Positions 9,561-18,828 of a DNA stretch of 64,000 nt are shown piece by piece (position 1 is the first letter of the stretch; each line of letters begins with the position of its first letter). The notes under the pieces are model-generated. The model had not been told where the DNA came from. It was given only the letters and a program-made list of their open reading frames with translations, and did not search any database. Source of the DNA: Flavobacterium sp. ALD4 (GTDB lineage Bacteria; Bacteroidota; Bacteroidia; Flavobacteriales; Flavobacteriaceae); the NCBI RefSeq assembly GCF_002836475.1, contig NZ_PJBJ01000023.1, positions 411,537-475,536 on the forward strand, written 5' to 3'. Position numbers and translations under genes: made by a program.

Positions 9561-10511
9561 TTATACCGTTAATATAGTAACGATCGCAGTAACTGGGCGT
9601 ATTGCAGTCGTGTTTTCGATAGTTGGTCCTGCAACCCAAACTGTTTTATACGTAACTTCAGTAGCTGCTTTAGTAACGGCATTAGATCCCATCATGTATC
9701 GGATCATTTTTACCCACTTTTTCAACGCTTTATTTTTATTTAAAGTGCTTTCTAACCAGGTTTGCTTTGTACCTACTTTTTGAATATAGGGCGTATTAAT
9801 CACCGTACAAGGCGTCCCCGATATTTTCTCAGTCAAAACTATATCTTTGGCACCATAATCAACACAGGCTTGTTTGTATTCCTCTGAAACGCCAGACTCC
9901 AATGAGGCTATAAAAGGGCTGCCTACTGATACGCCGATAGCACCATAACTTAACATTTTATCTAAATCTGATTTAGTACTCACCCCCCCGGCAGAAATAA
10001 CAGGTAATCCGGTATTTAAATTTAGGTCTTTAATCAATTGCTCCGGAGCTTGGGGTCCCCTATGTCCTCCAGCCAGATTGTTAACCGCTATTAAGGCATC
10101 AGCACCAAGACTTTCCACTTTTTTGGCGAAAGCCAAGTCGGTAACATCACAAAAAACTTTAATCCCAACTTTATGGGCCGCCTTAATAGTTTCTTCAGGT
10201 GAACCCAAAGAAGTGATAATAAAATCTACTTTTTCTTCACACAAAACAGCTAATTGATCTTTATATTTGATATTTGATTTATTGACAATCAAATTATAAC
10301 CAAAACTACCTCCTGGCACTTTAGCTGCCTTAAGTTCAATAATGGAAGCGCGCAATTCCTCTAATGTGCGATAATTTAAGGCTGGTATGCAACCCGCCAC
10401 ACCCGCTTTCATTCCTTCAATTACCATTTTATTATTTGAAACCAGAAACATAGGTGCCATTATCAGCGGTTGATTGATATTCAAAAGGGAAGTTAACGTA
10501 GGCTTTGTCAT
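9561..10511 (-). CDS. Nitronate monooxygenase-like FMN enzyme
   Basis: A 316-residue TIM-barrel flavoprotein of the nitronate monooxygenase/2-nitropropane dioxygenase family; FabK-type enoyl reductases are relatives. Visible marks are the N-terminal PLIMAPMF segment, VNNLAGGHRGP in the middle, and the phosphate-binding ISAGGVSTKSDL and GAIGVSVGSPF stretches. Start taken at ATG 10511 (MTKPTLTS), which aligns with the family; an in-frame ATG at 10535 lies within the predicted promoter. It would oxidise alkyl nitronates, but the true substrate cannot be told from sequence. Its promoter shares a 13-nt block and spacing with the marR-fadNAE promoter at 19.3 kb, suggesting a role tied to fatty-acid metabolism. 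Confidence 0.85.
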   Translation of the reverse strand: MTKPTLTSLLNINQPLIMAPMFLVSNNKMVIEGMKAGVAGCIPALNYRTLEELRASIIELKAAKVPGGSFGYNLIVNKSNIKYKDQLAVLCEEKVDFIITSLGSPEETIKAAHKVGIKVFCDVTDLAFAKKVESLGADALIAVNNLAGGHRGPQAPEQLIKDLNLNTGLPVISAGGVSTKSDLDKMLSYGAIGVSVGSPFIASLESGVSEEYKQACVDYGAKDIVLTEKISGTPCTVINTPYIQKVGTKQTWLESTLNKNKALKKWVKMIRYMMGSNAVTKAATEVTYKTVWVAGPTIENTTAIRPVTAIVTILTV

Positions 10512-10532
10512 TACTTTAAGTTTTAATTGAAA

Positions 10533-10540
10533 CAAATATA
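10533..10540 (-). promoter_or_regulatory. -7 box TATATTTG of the nitronate monooxygenase gene
   Basis: A perfect TAnnTTTG match on the minus strand, 21 nt upstream of the chosen ATG at 10511. It lies 11 nt downstream of the GCATA of the putative operator, exactly as in the marR promoter. It supports 10511 over 10535 as the start. Confidence 0.75.
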
Positions 10541-10547
10541 ATAAAAT

Positions 10548-10568
10548 ATACTATGCACGCCTACTATA
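10548..10568 (-). promoter_or_regulatory. Putative MarR operator upstream of the nitronate monooxygenase gene
   Basis: Read on the minus strand, the core is GCGTGCATAGTAT, identical over 13 nt to the marR promoter. The two half-sites are imperfect here (TAGGC-GT-GCATA instead of TATGC-GT-GCATA). The site overlaps the expected -33 region, which fits repression. Confidence 0.7.
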
Positions 10569-11063
10569 TACAAAGTAAAAGAAAAGTCGAGACTCAAAGA
10601 AAAAATAAGCGGTTTTAATGGAAAAATGGGTAATCTGTCGGCAGCTGTATTGACTGCAGACGGATAAAATGTCAAAGTTAATAGACCACGAACGAAATTA
10701 AATTAGGCAAAACTGAAATGCTTAGGTTCCCTGATGCCAATAATCACCATCGACTCCCGATACGGCAACCCCATCCACCACACTGATCTCATTTTTTTTT
10801 CAGTTTCAAAATAAACAGCTAAAAAAATCGAGCCTTTTTTAAGCACCAATAAAAAAAGAGCAGAAAGCGTTTTTATCACTTTCTGCTCTTTTTTCAGTGC
10901 TCAATAATAATTAGTCTCACAAACTAATACCTTTAATGTATAAATGTATAGTCACGATGGCACTATTGTTAATCTCTAAAGTCTATGTCACGTTAAGATA
11001 CTACTACAGCTATTTTGTTTATTATTTTATCTATAACTGTGACAATGAATCTGCCTACATTAA
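10569..11063. other. Intergenic region holding a bidirectional terminator
   Basis: 495 nt without a convincing gene. Apart from the terminator at 10852-10894 it holds an imperfect hairpin around 10637-10662 (GTCGGCAG against CTGCAGAC). The sequence near 10730-10790 is less AT-rich than its surroundings but has no open frame that I recognise. It may be the remains of a decayed gene. Confidence 0.4.
10852..10894. terminator. Bidirectional Rho-independent terminator
   Basis: A 16-bp perfect stem (10852-10867 with 10879-10894; core GAGCAGAAAG/CTTTCTGCTC) flanked by an A run and a T run, so it can work on either strand. On the minus strand it would end the transcript of the small gene at 11064-11252. 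On the plus strand it has no evident gene to serve. Confidence 0.85.
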
Positions 11064-11252
11064 TTAATCTATGTTAATTTCAACATTTTCCATAAAAATT
11101 TCAGGTTCCCTTATAGTTAACCAATAATCGGCAACGATACTTAAAACGACATCCTTTAAACCAGTCAAAGAGCTTTCTATTTGATGTTCTTCGTCTTTAA
11201 TTACTTCAATAAGCATTTCATTCACTTTTCTGATTTTTTCTGAATTCGTCAT
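11064..11252 (-). CDS. Small hypothetical protein, 62 residues
   Basis: An open frame beginning MTNSEKIRKVNEMLIEVIKD, acidic and predicted helical. It has no signal peptide and no family I recognise. An AT-rich leader precedes the ATG, and a strong terminator lies 170 nt downstream on the same strand, making a plausible short transcription unit. Without conservation data it could be a chance frame. Its size and charge resemble the small paralogous proteins near 35.6-36.2 kb, but I see no real sequence similarity. Confidence 0.4.
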   Translation of the reverse strand: MTNSEKIRKVNEMLIEVIKDEEHQIESSLTGLKDVVLSIVADYWLTIREPEIFMENVEINID

Positions 11253-11911
11253 CTTGTTTATTATTTAATTGCTAACTATAGGTCTAATTACATGTCTGAA
11301 GTTCCCTCAATGTTAGTGCCTAACCTATTAAGAGGCTTCAACTTAAGGGGCGCTTAAATCTTCATTCTTTTCGAGCTAAAAGTAAATGAAATAACTCTTT
11401 ACGGCAATACCCACTTTTAGTGATATTTTAAATACGAAACAGAAACTAAATTTAGAAAATAAAAACTGTTTAATAAAACCCCTAAAACGAATTAATAGGT
11501 ATCAAGCTCGTGTACAATTTCCTTAGTCAACGCTATAAAACGACTATGTCATTATTCTATCCTATCAAACTACTTCTTCTGATACCATCAAACAGAATCT
11601 ATACATTGTAAAAAAAGCTGCTTCATCGCCTGTTTTTACATGACCGCAATGCGAGTAGCTAACCTATAGTTTATTATATATTTATAATTTATCTGTAGAA
11701 AAACGAATCCTATTATTCTTGTAATAATTGTTTGAAAATCAAAATCGGTAAAGTTGATAGTAACTTGAGTATTCATTTTATTTATATTTCCTTTACCTAA
11801 TTCCAATAAGCGATGCAAAGGTTTGTCTCGTTTTATGAGCTACATTTAATGACTATTTATATTTAGAAATTATAGAAAGCATGGAATCTTTTTTTTACTT
11901 TAGTAAAAAAA
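11253..11911. other. Long intergenic region, 659 nt
   Basis: AT-rich, with no clear gene. A frame ending at 11636 on the minus strand could start at ATG 11776 (MNTQVTINFTDFDF); AACCTTTG about 45 nt upstream is one base from the -7 consensus. The encoded 46 residues are featureless, so I do not call it. The region also holds one copy of an 18-nt repeat (11364-11381). TACTTTAG at 11896-11903 may be a weak -7 box, but it lies very close to the next ATG. Confidence 0.4.
11364..11381. repeat. 18-nt repeat shared with 13341-13358
   Basis: ATTCTTTTCGAGCTAAAA here and ATCCTTTTCGAGCTAAAA at 13341-13358 match at 17 of 18 positions, in the same orientation. Each copy is about 110-145 nt upstream of a minus-strand gene start. 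Meaning unknown. Confidence 0.5.
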
Positions 11912-12157
11912 ATGGCTGATATTTCTTTAACAGACTGGGTCGGTTATTTAGCATCACTAACATTGATGATTTCATTTTTAATGAAAAACTTCAATACATT
12001 CCGTATAATAAATTCAATCGGAGCATTGCTATTTATCATTTACGGAATTATGTTGGCCATCTCCTGGCCAATCATCATAACGAACGCCTTTATTTTAGGA
12101 GTGAATATATATTATTTAACAAAGTACTATCTCAAACCTGACCGCACGCAAACGTAA
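11912..12157 (+). CDS. Small integral membrane protein (YgjV-like)
   Basis: An 81-residue protein with about three hydrophobic segments: WVGYLASLTLMISFLM (~9-24), INSIGALLFIIYGIMLAI (~33-50) and IIITNAFILGVNIYYL (~54-69). It ends in a short basic, polar tail. The pattern resembles small YgjV/SemiSWEET-sized inner-membrane proteins, and I recall homologues in many flavobacteria that lack a tested function. Start at ATG 11912. It is a single gene whose 3' end faces the SnoaL-like gene, with a shared terminator between them. Membrane location is a confident reading; transport is only a guess. Confidence 0.7.
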   Translation: MADISLTDWVGYLASLTLMISFLMKNFNTFRIINSIGALLFIIYGIMLAISWPIIITNAFILGVNIYYLTKYYLKPDRTQT

Positions 12158-12206
12158 TTTGACTTCAATATATTTTACATGGAACTATAATCGGGTTCTT
12201 TTAAAA

Positions 12207-12241
12207 AATAGAGAGACCGTCTCAAAAGACAGCCTCTATTA
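12207..12241. terminator. Terminator between convergent genes
   Basis: Stem AATAGAG/CTCTATT (12207-12213 with 12234-12240) plus an inner GTCT/AGAC stem, with A/T-rich flanks. It lies between two convergent genes and can serve both. Confidence 0.7.
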
Positions 12242-12264
12242 ATTTTCATTGAAAATAAAATTTT

Positions 12265-13212
12265 TCAATACTCTATTTCTTTTTCCAAAATTTTGTCACT
12301 ATAATACGCTATTTCGTTGGTAATCATTCCCTCATCATTGAAAGTGTCAATAAAAAGAATTGGCATGACTATTTTTTTATTGTCTGATTTTCTCGTCATG
12401 TTACAATTCCACCAGGACTGTACGACTTTAGCATCTCCAAGTTCATAATTTAAATAATCAGGATACCCTCTTACGTCCATACTTGTAACGTCAAATTGTT
12501 GCATCATTTTTTTATCCATTTCTTTCATTTGGTCCAATGTTAAACTTTTTTCATCTGGAGCCATATTACTATTTCTAAAACTTGCCTTTTTATCATAAAA
12601 ACTATAGGCTTTATCGTAATCTTTGTTTTCAAATGCGTGAACCATCACTCTTACTTTGTTGATATAGTCATGATGATTGTATATGGTTCCGTTTTTTCTG
12701 ACACTATAACTATCTCTTACTTCATTTCCAATACCTGCGTCAGAATACGTCATTATTGATTTTATTTTGTTGTCTTTATTTACTACGAATAATCGATGCA
12801 TAGGCATGTCTATCTTTACGCCAGTCGTTTTGTGCACTCCTTTCACATCTTCCCAAGTCTGTACCCAAACAACGTCTTTTTGACTGTCATCGGTATATTC
12901 TAATGCATCAGGATAAGCCCCTGCCGAACGTTTGATACTCAGATAATCAATGTTATCTTTCCAGTTTTTAACACTTCTTAAAAAAGAAGCTTTATCGCTC
13001 CCCTTATCGTCCTTATTGCTACCATCAAAGGATTTAAAATCATCTGCTAAATAACCTGCAACCTTATTCTCATCTCCATTAACAAAAGCTTTAATCATGC
13101 CTTCCACTACCGTAATGGCAGGATGATCAACATAAATAGTACCATTAGCTTTCTTTTGCGCGTATGTAATGAAAGTTGCTCCCATCATCACAATTAGTAA
13201 TACTTTTTTCAT
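12265..13212 (-). CDS. Secreted protein with two tandem SnoaL/NTF2-like domains
   Basis: A 315-residue protein with a signal peptide (MKKVLLIVMMGATFITYAQ, cut near residue 18). The mature part is two similar cone-shaped NTF2-like domains. Each begins NGTIY (about 24 and 174), followed by a helix with a KAF or HAF segment, then GAYPDALEY or RGYPDYLNY, a VVWVQTW or VVQSWWN strand, and an ending near YSD. The duplication is clear by eye. Such domains bind small ligands or act as polyketide-cyclase-like enzymes, but no catalytic residues stand out. Likely periplasmic. Function unknown. Confidence 0.8.
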   Translation of the reverse strand: MKKVLLIVMMGATFITYAQKKANGTIYVDHPAITVVEGMIKAFVNGDENKVAGYLADDFKSFDGSNKDDKGSDKASFLRSVKNWKDNIDYLSIKRSAGAYPDALEYTDDSQKDVVWVQTWEDVKGVHKTTGVKIDMPMHRLFVVNKDNKIKSIMTYSDAGIGNEVRDSYSVRKNGTIYNHHDYINKVRVMVHAFENKDYDKAYSFYDKKASFRNSNMAPDEKSLTLDQMKEMDKKMMQQFDVTSMDVRGYPDYLNYELGDAKVVQSWWNCNMTRKSDNKKIVMPILFIDTFNDEGMITNEIAYYSDKILEKEIEY

Positions 13213-13635
13213 TTTATTGATAGTATTGATTAATAATACATTAAATATACATATAATTAACTAATTACCTGATATACAATAATATATAAAATTTAAGTTT
13301 TAACCAAAAAATGATTTAAAAAGCATAATAATACCCGAAAATCCTTTTCGAGCTAAAATCTAAGTTTTAGAAACATGATTCTAAAGGAGTCGATTACTGA
13401 AAAACTTCTGTTTTTTTAAAAAGTTTAAATTCAATTGGACACCATCACACCTTTGAAAAACGAAAAACTACCATTAATAGAAAATGGAAGATCCCTCTCT
13501 ACAAAAAAAAATAACTTTAGGCAGATACATAACACTCCCAAACATTATTAAATTCTGTCAATACCGCTATTTAATCTGTAAAAAAAAGTAATTATCGTTA
13601 TTTTTTAACTATTTTGCAGTAACATTTAATATTCT
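13213..13635. other. Intergenic region between divergent genes
   Basis: 423 nt, AT-rich, between the SnoaL-like gene and the first acyl-CoA ligase. It holds the second copy of the 18-nt repeat (13341-13358). ACTATTTTGCAG near 13608 resembles a -7 box with one base missing and may be the ligase promoter. I see no gene. Confidence 0.4.
13341..13358. repeat. 18-nt repeat, second copy
   Basis: Matches 11364-11381 at 17 of 18 positions and lies about 130 nt upstream of the SnoaL-like gene start (13212, minus strand). It could be a shared regulatory site or a short relic of a mobile sequence. Confidence 0.5.
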
Positions 13636-15414
13636 ATGATGACATCCGTAACCCGAATTTTTGATTTTCCATATTATCAATTAGAAAAATATTCCTCTAT
13701 ACCAGATGCTTTCGTAACAAAGAAAAATGGTGTTTGGAAAAAAACTTCAACGGTAGAATTTATTTCCAAAGTCAATGCTGTTTCCAGGGCACTCTTGAAA
13801 ATGGGTATACAGAAAGACGATAAAATCGCGATGATTTCCACTAACAACAGAACGGAATGGAGCATTGTTGATATTGGGATTCTACAAACGGGCGCGCAAA
13901 ATGTTCCGATATACCCCACAATCACAGCAGATGATTACGCCTATATACTGAATCATTCTGGCGCAACTTACTGTTTTATATCGGACGGAGAAATACTTCA
14001 AAAAGTAAATTCAATACGAGCTAAAGTTCCGGCTTTACAACAAGTGTACTCCTTTGATGAAATTGCAGGCTGTAAAAACTGGTCAGAATTGCTTCTTCTT
14101 GGAGAAGACCGAAGCAATCAAAATGAACTTGAAGAAAGAAAAGAAAAAGTGCTGCCGGAAGACTTGGCAACCATTATCTATACCTCTGGAACGACCGGAA
14201 CGCCGAAAGGGGTTATGCTTTCTCACCAGAATCTTGTTTCCAATGTCCGCGGTATTATTCATTTAATTCCCTTCCCAGCCGGAAAAGGAAAAGCGCTGAG
14301 CTTCCTTCCTGTCTGTCATATTTTTGAACGAGTCACTTTATATGTCTATCAATATTATGGTGTTTCCGTTTATTTTGGAGAATCTATAGAAAAAATAAGT
14401 GCGAACCTTAAAGAAGTAAAACCAAATGTAATTACTGCAGTTCCAAGACTCTTGGAAAAAGTATATGATAAAATATATTCAAAAGGAACGGAGTTGACTG
14501 GAATTAAAAAGAAGCTTTTCTTTTGGGCCATCAATTTAGGCTTGCAATTTGAGCCATACGGAACCAACGGTTTATGGTATAAAATACAACTGAAAATTAC
14601 CCGAAAATTAATTTTCAGTAAATGGAAAGAAGGATTAGGTGGGAATCTCGAAGTGATAGTTACCGGTAGCGCTGCATTACAACCCAGATTAGCGCGTATT
14701 TTTGCGGCAGCAGCAATTCCAGTGTTAGAAGGCTATGGCCTAACAGAAACTTCCCCTGTAATTTCAGCAAATAATTTAAAAAATAAAGGTTTCAGGATAG
14801 GAACGGTAGGAAAGTTAATTGAGTATGTAGAAGTTAAAATTGCCGAAGACGGTGAAATACTTTGTAAAGGACCTAACGTGATGATGGGTTATTTTAAAGA
14901 GGAAACGCTAACCAATGAAGTCCTGATTGACGGTTATTTCCATACTGGCGACATTGGAACCCTTGACAAAGACGGCTTCTTAAAGATCACGGATCGCAAG
15001 AAGGAAATGTTCAAAACCTCTGGAGGAAAGTATATAGCACCGCAATTAATAGAAAACACAATGAAACAATCCCGTTTTATTGAACAGATTATGGTCATAG
15101 GAGAAGGCCAAAAAATGCCGGCAGCTTTTATCCAACCTAATTTTGAATTCCTTAAAGAATGGGCAGTTATCCATAAAATAGATATTGGAAAAAGCAATGA
15201 TGAGCATGTTCTTCATGAAAAAGTATTGGAACGCATACAGCAAGATATTGACAGTTTGAATGACAAATTCGGAAGTTGGGAAAAAATCAAACGATTCGAA
15301 TTGACGCCAGATGTTTGGTCTATCGACGGAGGACAATTGACTCCAACACTGAAACTGAAAAGAAAAATTATTAAAGAGCTTTACAAAGACCAGTACCACA
15401 AAATATACAGCTAG
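13636..15414 (+). CDS. Long-chain fatty-acid--CoA ligase (first of a tandem pair)
   Basis: A 592-residue AMP-forming ligase that activates fatty acids with ATP and CoA. The P-loop signature IIYTSGTTGTPKGVMLSH starts near residue 180. GYGLTETSP (adenylate-binding), the YFHTGDIG segment and the hinge DRKKEMFKTSGGKYIAP follow in the usual order. It lacks a signal peptide and would act at the cytosolic face of the membrane. Start uncertain by one codon: ATG 13636 or 13639; the tandem paralogue aligns with 13639. It stands 348 nt upstream of a paralogue of nearly equal length and feeds the beta-oxidation genes at 19.8-25.4 kb. Confidence 0.93.
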   Translation: MMTSVTRIFDFPYYQLEKYSSIPDAFVTKKNGVWKKTSTVEFISKVNAVSRALLKMGIQKDDKIAMISTNNRTEWSIVDIGILQTGAQNVPIYPTITADDYAYILNHSGATYCFISDGEILQKVNSIRAKVPALQQVYSFDEIAGCKNWSELLLLGEDRSNQNELEERKEKVLPEDLATIIYTSGTTGTPKGVMLSHQNLVSNVRGIIHLIPFPAGKGKALSFLPVCHIFERVTLYVYQYYGVSVYFGESIEKISANLKEVKPNVITAVPRLLEKVYDKIYSKGTELTGIKKKLFFWAINLGLQFEPYGTNGLWYKIQLKITRKLIFSKWKEGLGGNLEVIVTGSAALQPRLARIFAAAAIPVLEGYGLTETSPVISANNLKNKGFRIGTVGKLIEYVEVKIAEDGEILCKGPNVMMGYFKEETLTNEVLIDGYFHTGDIGTLDKDGFLKITDRKKEMFKTSGGKYIAPQLIENTMKQSRFIEQIMVIGEGQKMPAAFIQPNFEFLKEWAVIHKIDIGKSNDEHVLHEKVLERIQQDIDSLNDKFGSWEKIKRFELTPDVWSIDGGQLTPTLKLKRKIIKELYKDQYHKIYS

Positions 15415-15762
15415 TGTATAGGTGTTCAATTTATGAATAACAGCACTTATTAGGTTAAACAATAGCCGGGTAAAAATAAATACTGGATCACATTTAGTTT
15501 TATTATGCTTTAAATCAGCCTAAAAAGTAGAACGATACCAATCGTTGAAACGTTTTACCTTTAAAGAAACCACTTTTTAAAAAAAAGGCTAAAATTAGTT
15601 CTGCCTCTCTTTTTACTTATAATCAAGCTTTTAAACTCCGTTTAAAGAAATCGTTTTCGTTAAATGCTAATGTATGAGTTATATATTTTCAACTTTAATT
15701 TTTAAAATCAAAAATTATTGTCATTTTTTATTTAATTTGCGGTAAAATTCAACCTTCGAATA
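15415..15762. other. Intergenic region between the tandem ligase genes
   Basis: 348 nt, AT-rich. No terminator hairpin is evident after the first ligase. TTAATTTG just upstream of the second ligase is one base from the -7 consensus, so the second copy probably has its own promoter. Confidence 0.4.
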
Positions 15763-17538
15763 ATGACTCCAATAACCAGACTCTTTGATTTTCCTTATTA
15801 TCAACAAGATAAATATACTTCAATTCCAGATGCTTTAAATACCAAACAGAATGGTGTTTGGGTCAAAACGTCTACACAAGAATATATTGCTCAAGCCAAT
15901 GCTGTTTCGAGAGCGCTATTACGAATGGGAATTAAAAAAAACGATAAAATAGCAATTATTTCTTCAAGTAACAGAACGGAATGGAATATTATGGATATTG
16001 GGATCCTACAAACCGGAGCACAAAACATCCCCATTTATCCAACAATTACAGAAGATGATTATGAATATATCTTGAACCACTCAGAGGCAATGTATTGTTT
16101 TGTATCTGATGCGGAAATACTTCAAAAAGTAAATTTAATAAAAGATAAAGTTCCCAGTCTGAAAGAAGTCTTTTCTTTTGACCCTATTGAAGGTTGTAAA
16201 AACTGGAAGGAACTACTCGTTCTTGGTGAAAACCAAGACAATCAAAATGATGTTGAATACAGCAAAAATTTAGTTAAACCTGAAGATTTAGCCACTATCA
16301 TTTATACATCGGGGACAACAGGGCGTCCAAAAGGAGTTATGCTGTCCCACAATAACATCGTATCAGACGTACTAAACAGCTCAAAAAGGATTCCATTTGA
16401 GGCCGGAAAAAGTACTGCATTAAGCTTTCTTCCTGTTTGTCATATTTTTGAAAGAATGATTTTGTATTTACACCAATACTATGGTGTTTCGATTTATTTT
16501 GGAGAGTCTATTGATAAAATCAGTGATAATATAAAAGAAGTAAAGCCCACGGTAATAACAGTCGTTCCAAGACTTATTGAAAAAGTATATGATAAAATCT
16601 ACGCCAAAGGAGCAGAACTAACCGGGATTAAAAAGAAATTGTTTTTTTGGGCAATTGAATTGGGATTAGTCTATGAACCTTATGGTGCCAATGGTTTATG
16701 GTATGAAATGCAACTAAAAATTGCCCGGAAATTAATTTTCAGCAAATGGAAAGAAGGGCTAGGTGGTAACTTAGATTTAATGGTTTCAGGAAGTGCTGCA
16801 CTACAGCCTAGATTAGCGCGAATTTTTGCCGCTGCCGAAATTCCGGTAATGGAAGGATATGGTTTAACCGAAACTTCACCAGTTATATCAGTAAATGACA
16901 TGAGAAATGGTGGTTTCAGAGTTGGAACTGTTGGAAAAGTAATTGATAACGTAGACGTTAAGATTGCCGAAGACGGTGAAATTCTTTGTAAAGGACCTAA
17001 TGTAATGATGGGGTATTATAAGGATGAAAAATTAACCAATGAAGTCATCGTTGACGGTTATTTCCATACCGGTGATATAGGAATCTTTGATAAGGACGGG
17101 TTCTTAAAAATTACGGATCGTAAGAAAGAAATGTTCAAAACTTCAGGAGGAAAATATATTGCACCGCAACTTATTGAAAACACGATGAAACAATCCCGTT
17201 TCATAGCTGAAATTATGGTAATAGGTGACGGACAAAAAATGCCAGCAGCCTTCATCCAACTGGATTTTGACTTCATTAAAGAATGGGCCATTATTCATGG
17301 AATAGACATCGGTGACAGTAATGAGTCGATTGTCTCAAACGAAAAAGTAATTGCAAGAATTCAGGAAGAAATTGACCTATTAAATGCAAAATTCGGTAAT
17401 TGGGAGAAAATCAAGCGTTTTGAGCTGACCCCAGATATTTGGTCTATTGAAGGTGGTCAACTGACCCCGACACTAAAGCTTAAAAGAAAATTAGTTATGG
17501 AAAAATACATTAATTTATTTCATAAAATCTACAATTAA
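15763..17538 (+). CDS. Long-chain fatty-acid--CoA ligase (second of a tandem pair)
   Basis: A 591-residue AMP-forming ligase, highly similar to its upstream neighbour over its whole length; the DRKKEMFKTSGGKYIAP hinge is identical. The P-loop is IIYTSGTTGRPKGVMLSH. Differences concentrate in the N-terminal substrate-side half, for example SSKRIPFEAG against RGIIHLIPFPAG. This fits divergence in chain-length or substrate preference after duplication. Its own AT-rich upstream region suggests separate control. The S33 hydrolase lipoprotein gene starts 44 nt downstream on the same strand and may be co-transcribed. Confidence 0.93.
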   Translation: MTPITRLFDFPYYQQDKYTSIPDALNTKQNGVWVKTSTQEYIAQANAVSRALLRMGIKKNDKIAIISSSNRTEWNIMDIGILQTGAQNIPIYPTITEDDYEYILNHSEAMYCFVSDAEILQKVNLIKDKVPSLKEVFSFDPIEGCKNWKELLVLGENQDNQNDVEYSKNLVKPEDLATIIYTSGTTGRPKGVMLSHNNIVSDVLNSSKRIPFEAGKSTALSFLPVCHIFERMILYLHQYYGVSIYFGESIDKISDNIKEVKPTVITVVPRLIEKVYDKIYAKGAELTGIKKKLFFWAIELGLVYEPYGANGLWYEMQLKIARKLIFSKWKEGLGGNLDLMVSGSAALQPRLARIFAAAEIPVMEGYGLTETSPVISVNDMRNGGFRVGTVGKVIDNVDVKIAEDGEILCKGPNVMMGYYKDEKLTNEVIVDGYFHTGDIGIFDKDGFLKITDRKKEMFKTSGGKYIAPQLIENTMKQSRFIAEIMVIGDGQKMPAAFIQLDFDFIKEWAIIHGIDIGDSNESIVSNEKVIARIQEEIDLLNAKFGNWEKIKRFELTPDIWSIEGGQLTPTLKLKRKLVMEKYINLFHKIYN

Positions 17539-17582
17539 TCTAACCTCTTGCTTTATAATTATAACTAATAACTATAGTAATC

Positions 17583-18638
17583 ATGAAACTAAAAATCCTG
17601 TTTTATTCTCTATTAAGTATTTTATTATTTTCCAATTGCGAGCAAAAGAAAGAAGAAGAAAATCCAATTAAAGCACATTATTTAGATTTTTCTAAACGAG
17701 ATGATCAGTTTACGGGAGGCATCAAAATGATTCCGATAACCACACCAAAAGGCACCTTTAAAGTCTGGACAAAAACCGTGGGGAATAACCCCAAAATTAA
17801 AGTATTATTACTTCACGGCGGACCTGGATTAACGCATGAATTATACGAATGTTTTGACGGTTATTTTCCGAACGAAAGCATCGAGTACATTTATTACGAT
17901 CAATTGGGATCCTACTACAGTGATCAGCCTAATGATGACAGTTTGTGGACTAACGAACGTTTCGTTGAGGAAGTGGAACAAGTCCGAATCGCATTGGGCG
18001 CAGACAGTTCAAATTTTTATGTTTTAGGTCAATCCTGGGGTGGAATCCTAGCCATGGAATATGCCTTAAAATACCAAAAAAATCTAAAAGGGTTGATTAT
18101 ATCCAATATGATGGCCAGTATTCCTGAATACAATGCCTACGCACAAGAGGTTCTTGCTCCACAAATGGATCCTAAAATCCTGAAAGAGCTGCAAGAAATG
18201 GAGAAAAACAATGATTTTGATAATCCAAAATACAGCGAACTGCTTTTCAAATATTATTATACAGAACACATTCTGAGAAAACCATTGGAAGAATGGCCGG
18301 AATCCATTAATCGCTGTTTCAAGCATATCAACCCTAATGTCTATGTGTTTATGCAGGGACATAGTGAATTTGGCATCACTGGAAATGCTTCACTAAAAAA
18401 CTGGGATGTAAAAAACAGACTCAAAACAATAACAGTACCTACATTGACAATCGGTGCTAAATATGATACCATGGATCCGGAGCACATGAAATGGATTGCC
18501 AACGAAGTTCAAAACGGACGGTTTCTATTTTGCCCAAATGGCAGTCATCTTTCACAATATGATGATCAAAAAACATATTTTACCGGCCTGATAAAATTTT
18601 TAAAAGATGTAGACAACGGCACTTTTAAAAAAGGATAA
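17583..18638 (+). CDS. Alpha/beta-hydrolase lipoprotein, proline iminopeptidase (S33) family
   Basis: A 351-residue protein with a lipoprotein signal (lipobox LFSNC, lipidated cysteine at 19) followed by an EQKKEEE linker. The oxyanion-hole motif LLHGGPG, the nucleophile elbow GQSWGG, the aspartate in GAKYDTMDP and the histidine in NGSHLS give a full Ser-Asp-His triad. The family removes N-terminal proline or other residues from peptides; some members are esterases or homoserine-lactone hydrolases. Being lipidated, it should act in the periplasm or at the cell surface. It follows the second acyl-CoA ligase by 44 nt and is closed by a terminator. Confidence 0.87.
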   Translation: MKLKILFYSLLSILLFSNCEQKKEEENPIKAHYLDFSKRDDQFTGGIKMIPITTPKGTFKVWTKTVGNNPKIKVLLLHGGPGLTHELYECFDGYFPNESIEYIYYDQLGSYYSDQPNDDSLWTNERFVEEVEQVRIALGADSSNFYVLGQSWGGILAMEYALKYQKNLKGLIISNMMASIPEYNAYAQEVLAPQMDPKILKELQEMEKNNDFDNPKYSELLFKYYYTEHILRKPLEEWPESINRCFKHINPNVYVFMQGHSEFGITGNASLKNWDVKNRLKTITVPTLTIGAKYDTMDPEHMKWIANEVQNGRFLFCPNGSHLSQYDDQKTYFTGLIKFLKDVDNGTFKKG

Positions 18639-18661
18639 CATAAATAGTGTAGTCCCATTTT

Positions 18662-18692
18662 AAAGCCTCCTACATACAGGAGCCTTTTTTTG
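18662..18692 (+). terminator. Rho-independent terminator after the hydrolase gene
   Basis: Stem AAAG-C-CTCCT/AGGAG-C-CTTT with one C-C mismatch, a 6-nt loop and a T run, beginning 23 nt after the stop codon. Confidence 0.75.
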
Positions 18693-18828
18693 ACACTATA
18701 TAAACTCCCTATTTCTCGAATTACAAACGGACTTTCATTGCATATTTAGCGATTTTTAATAGATTACACCGCTTAATTGATTGTTTTTTAATACTTTTAA
18801 TACTCTAGTAATTAATGACTTAAAAATA

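Noticed and set aside
11636..11818. Open frame of 60 codons, minus strand
   Set aside because: No family or conserved feature; only a near-consensus -7 box supports it. Mentioned in the intergenic entry instead.
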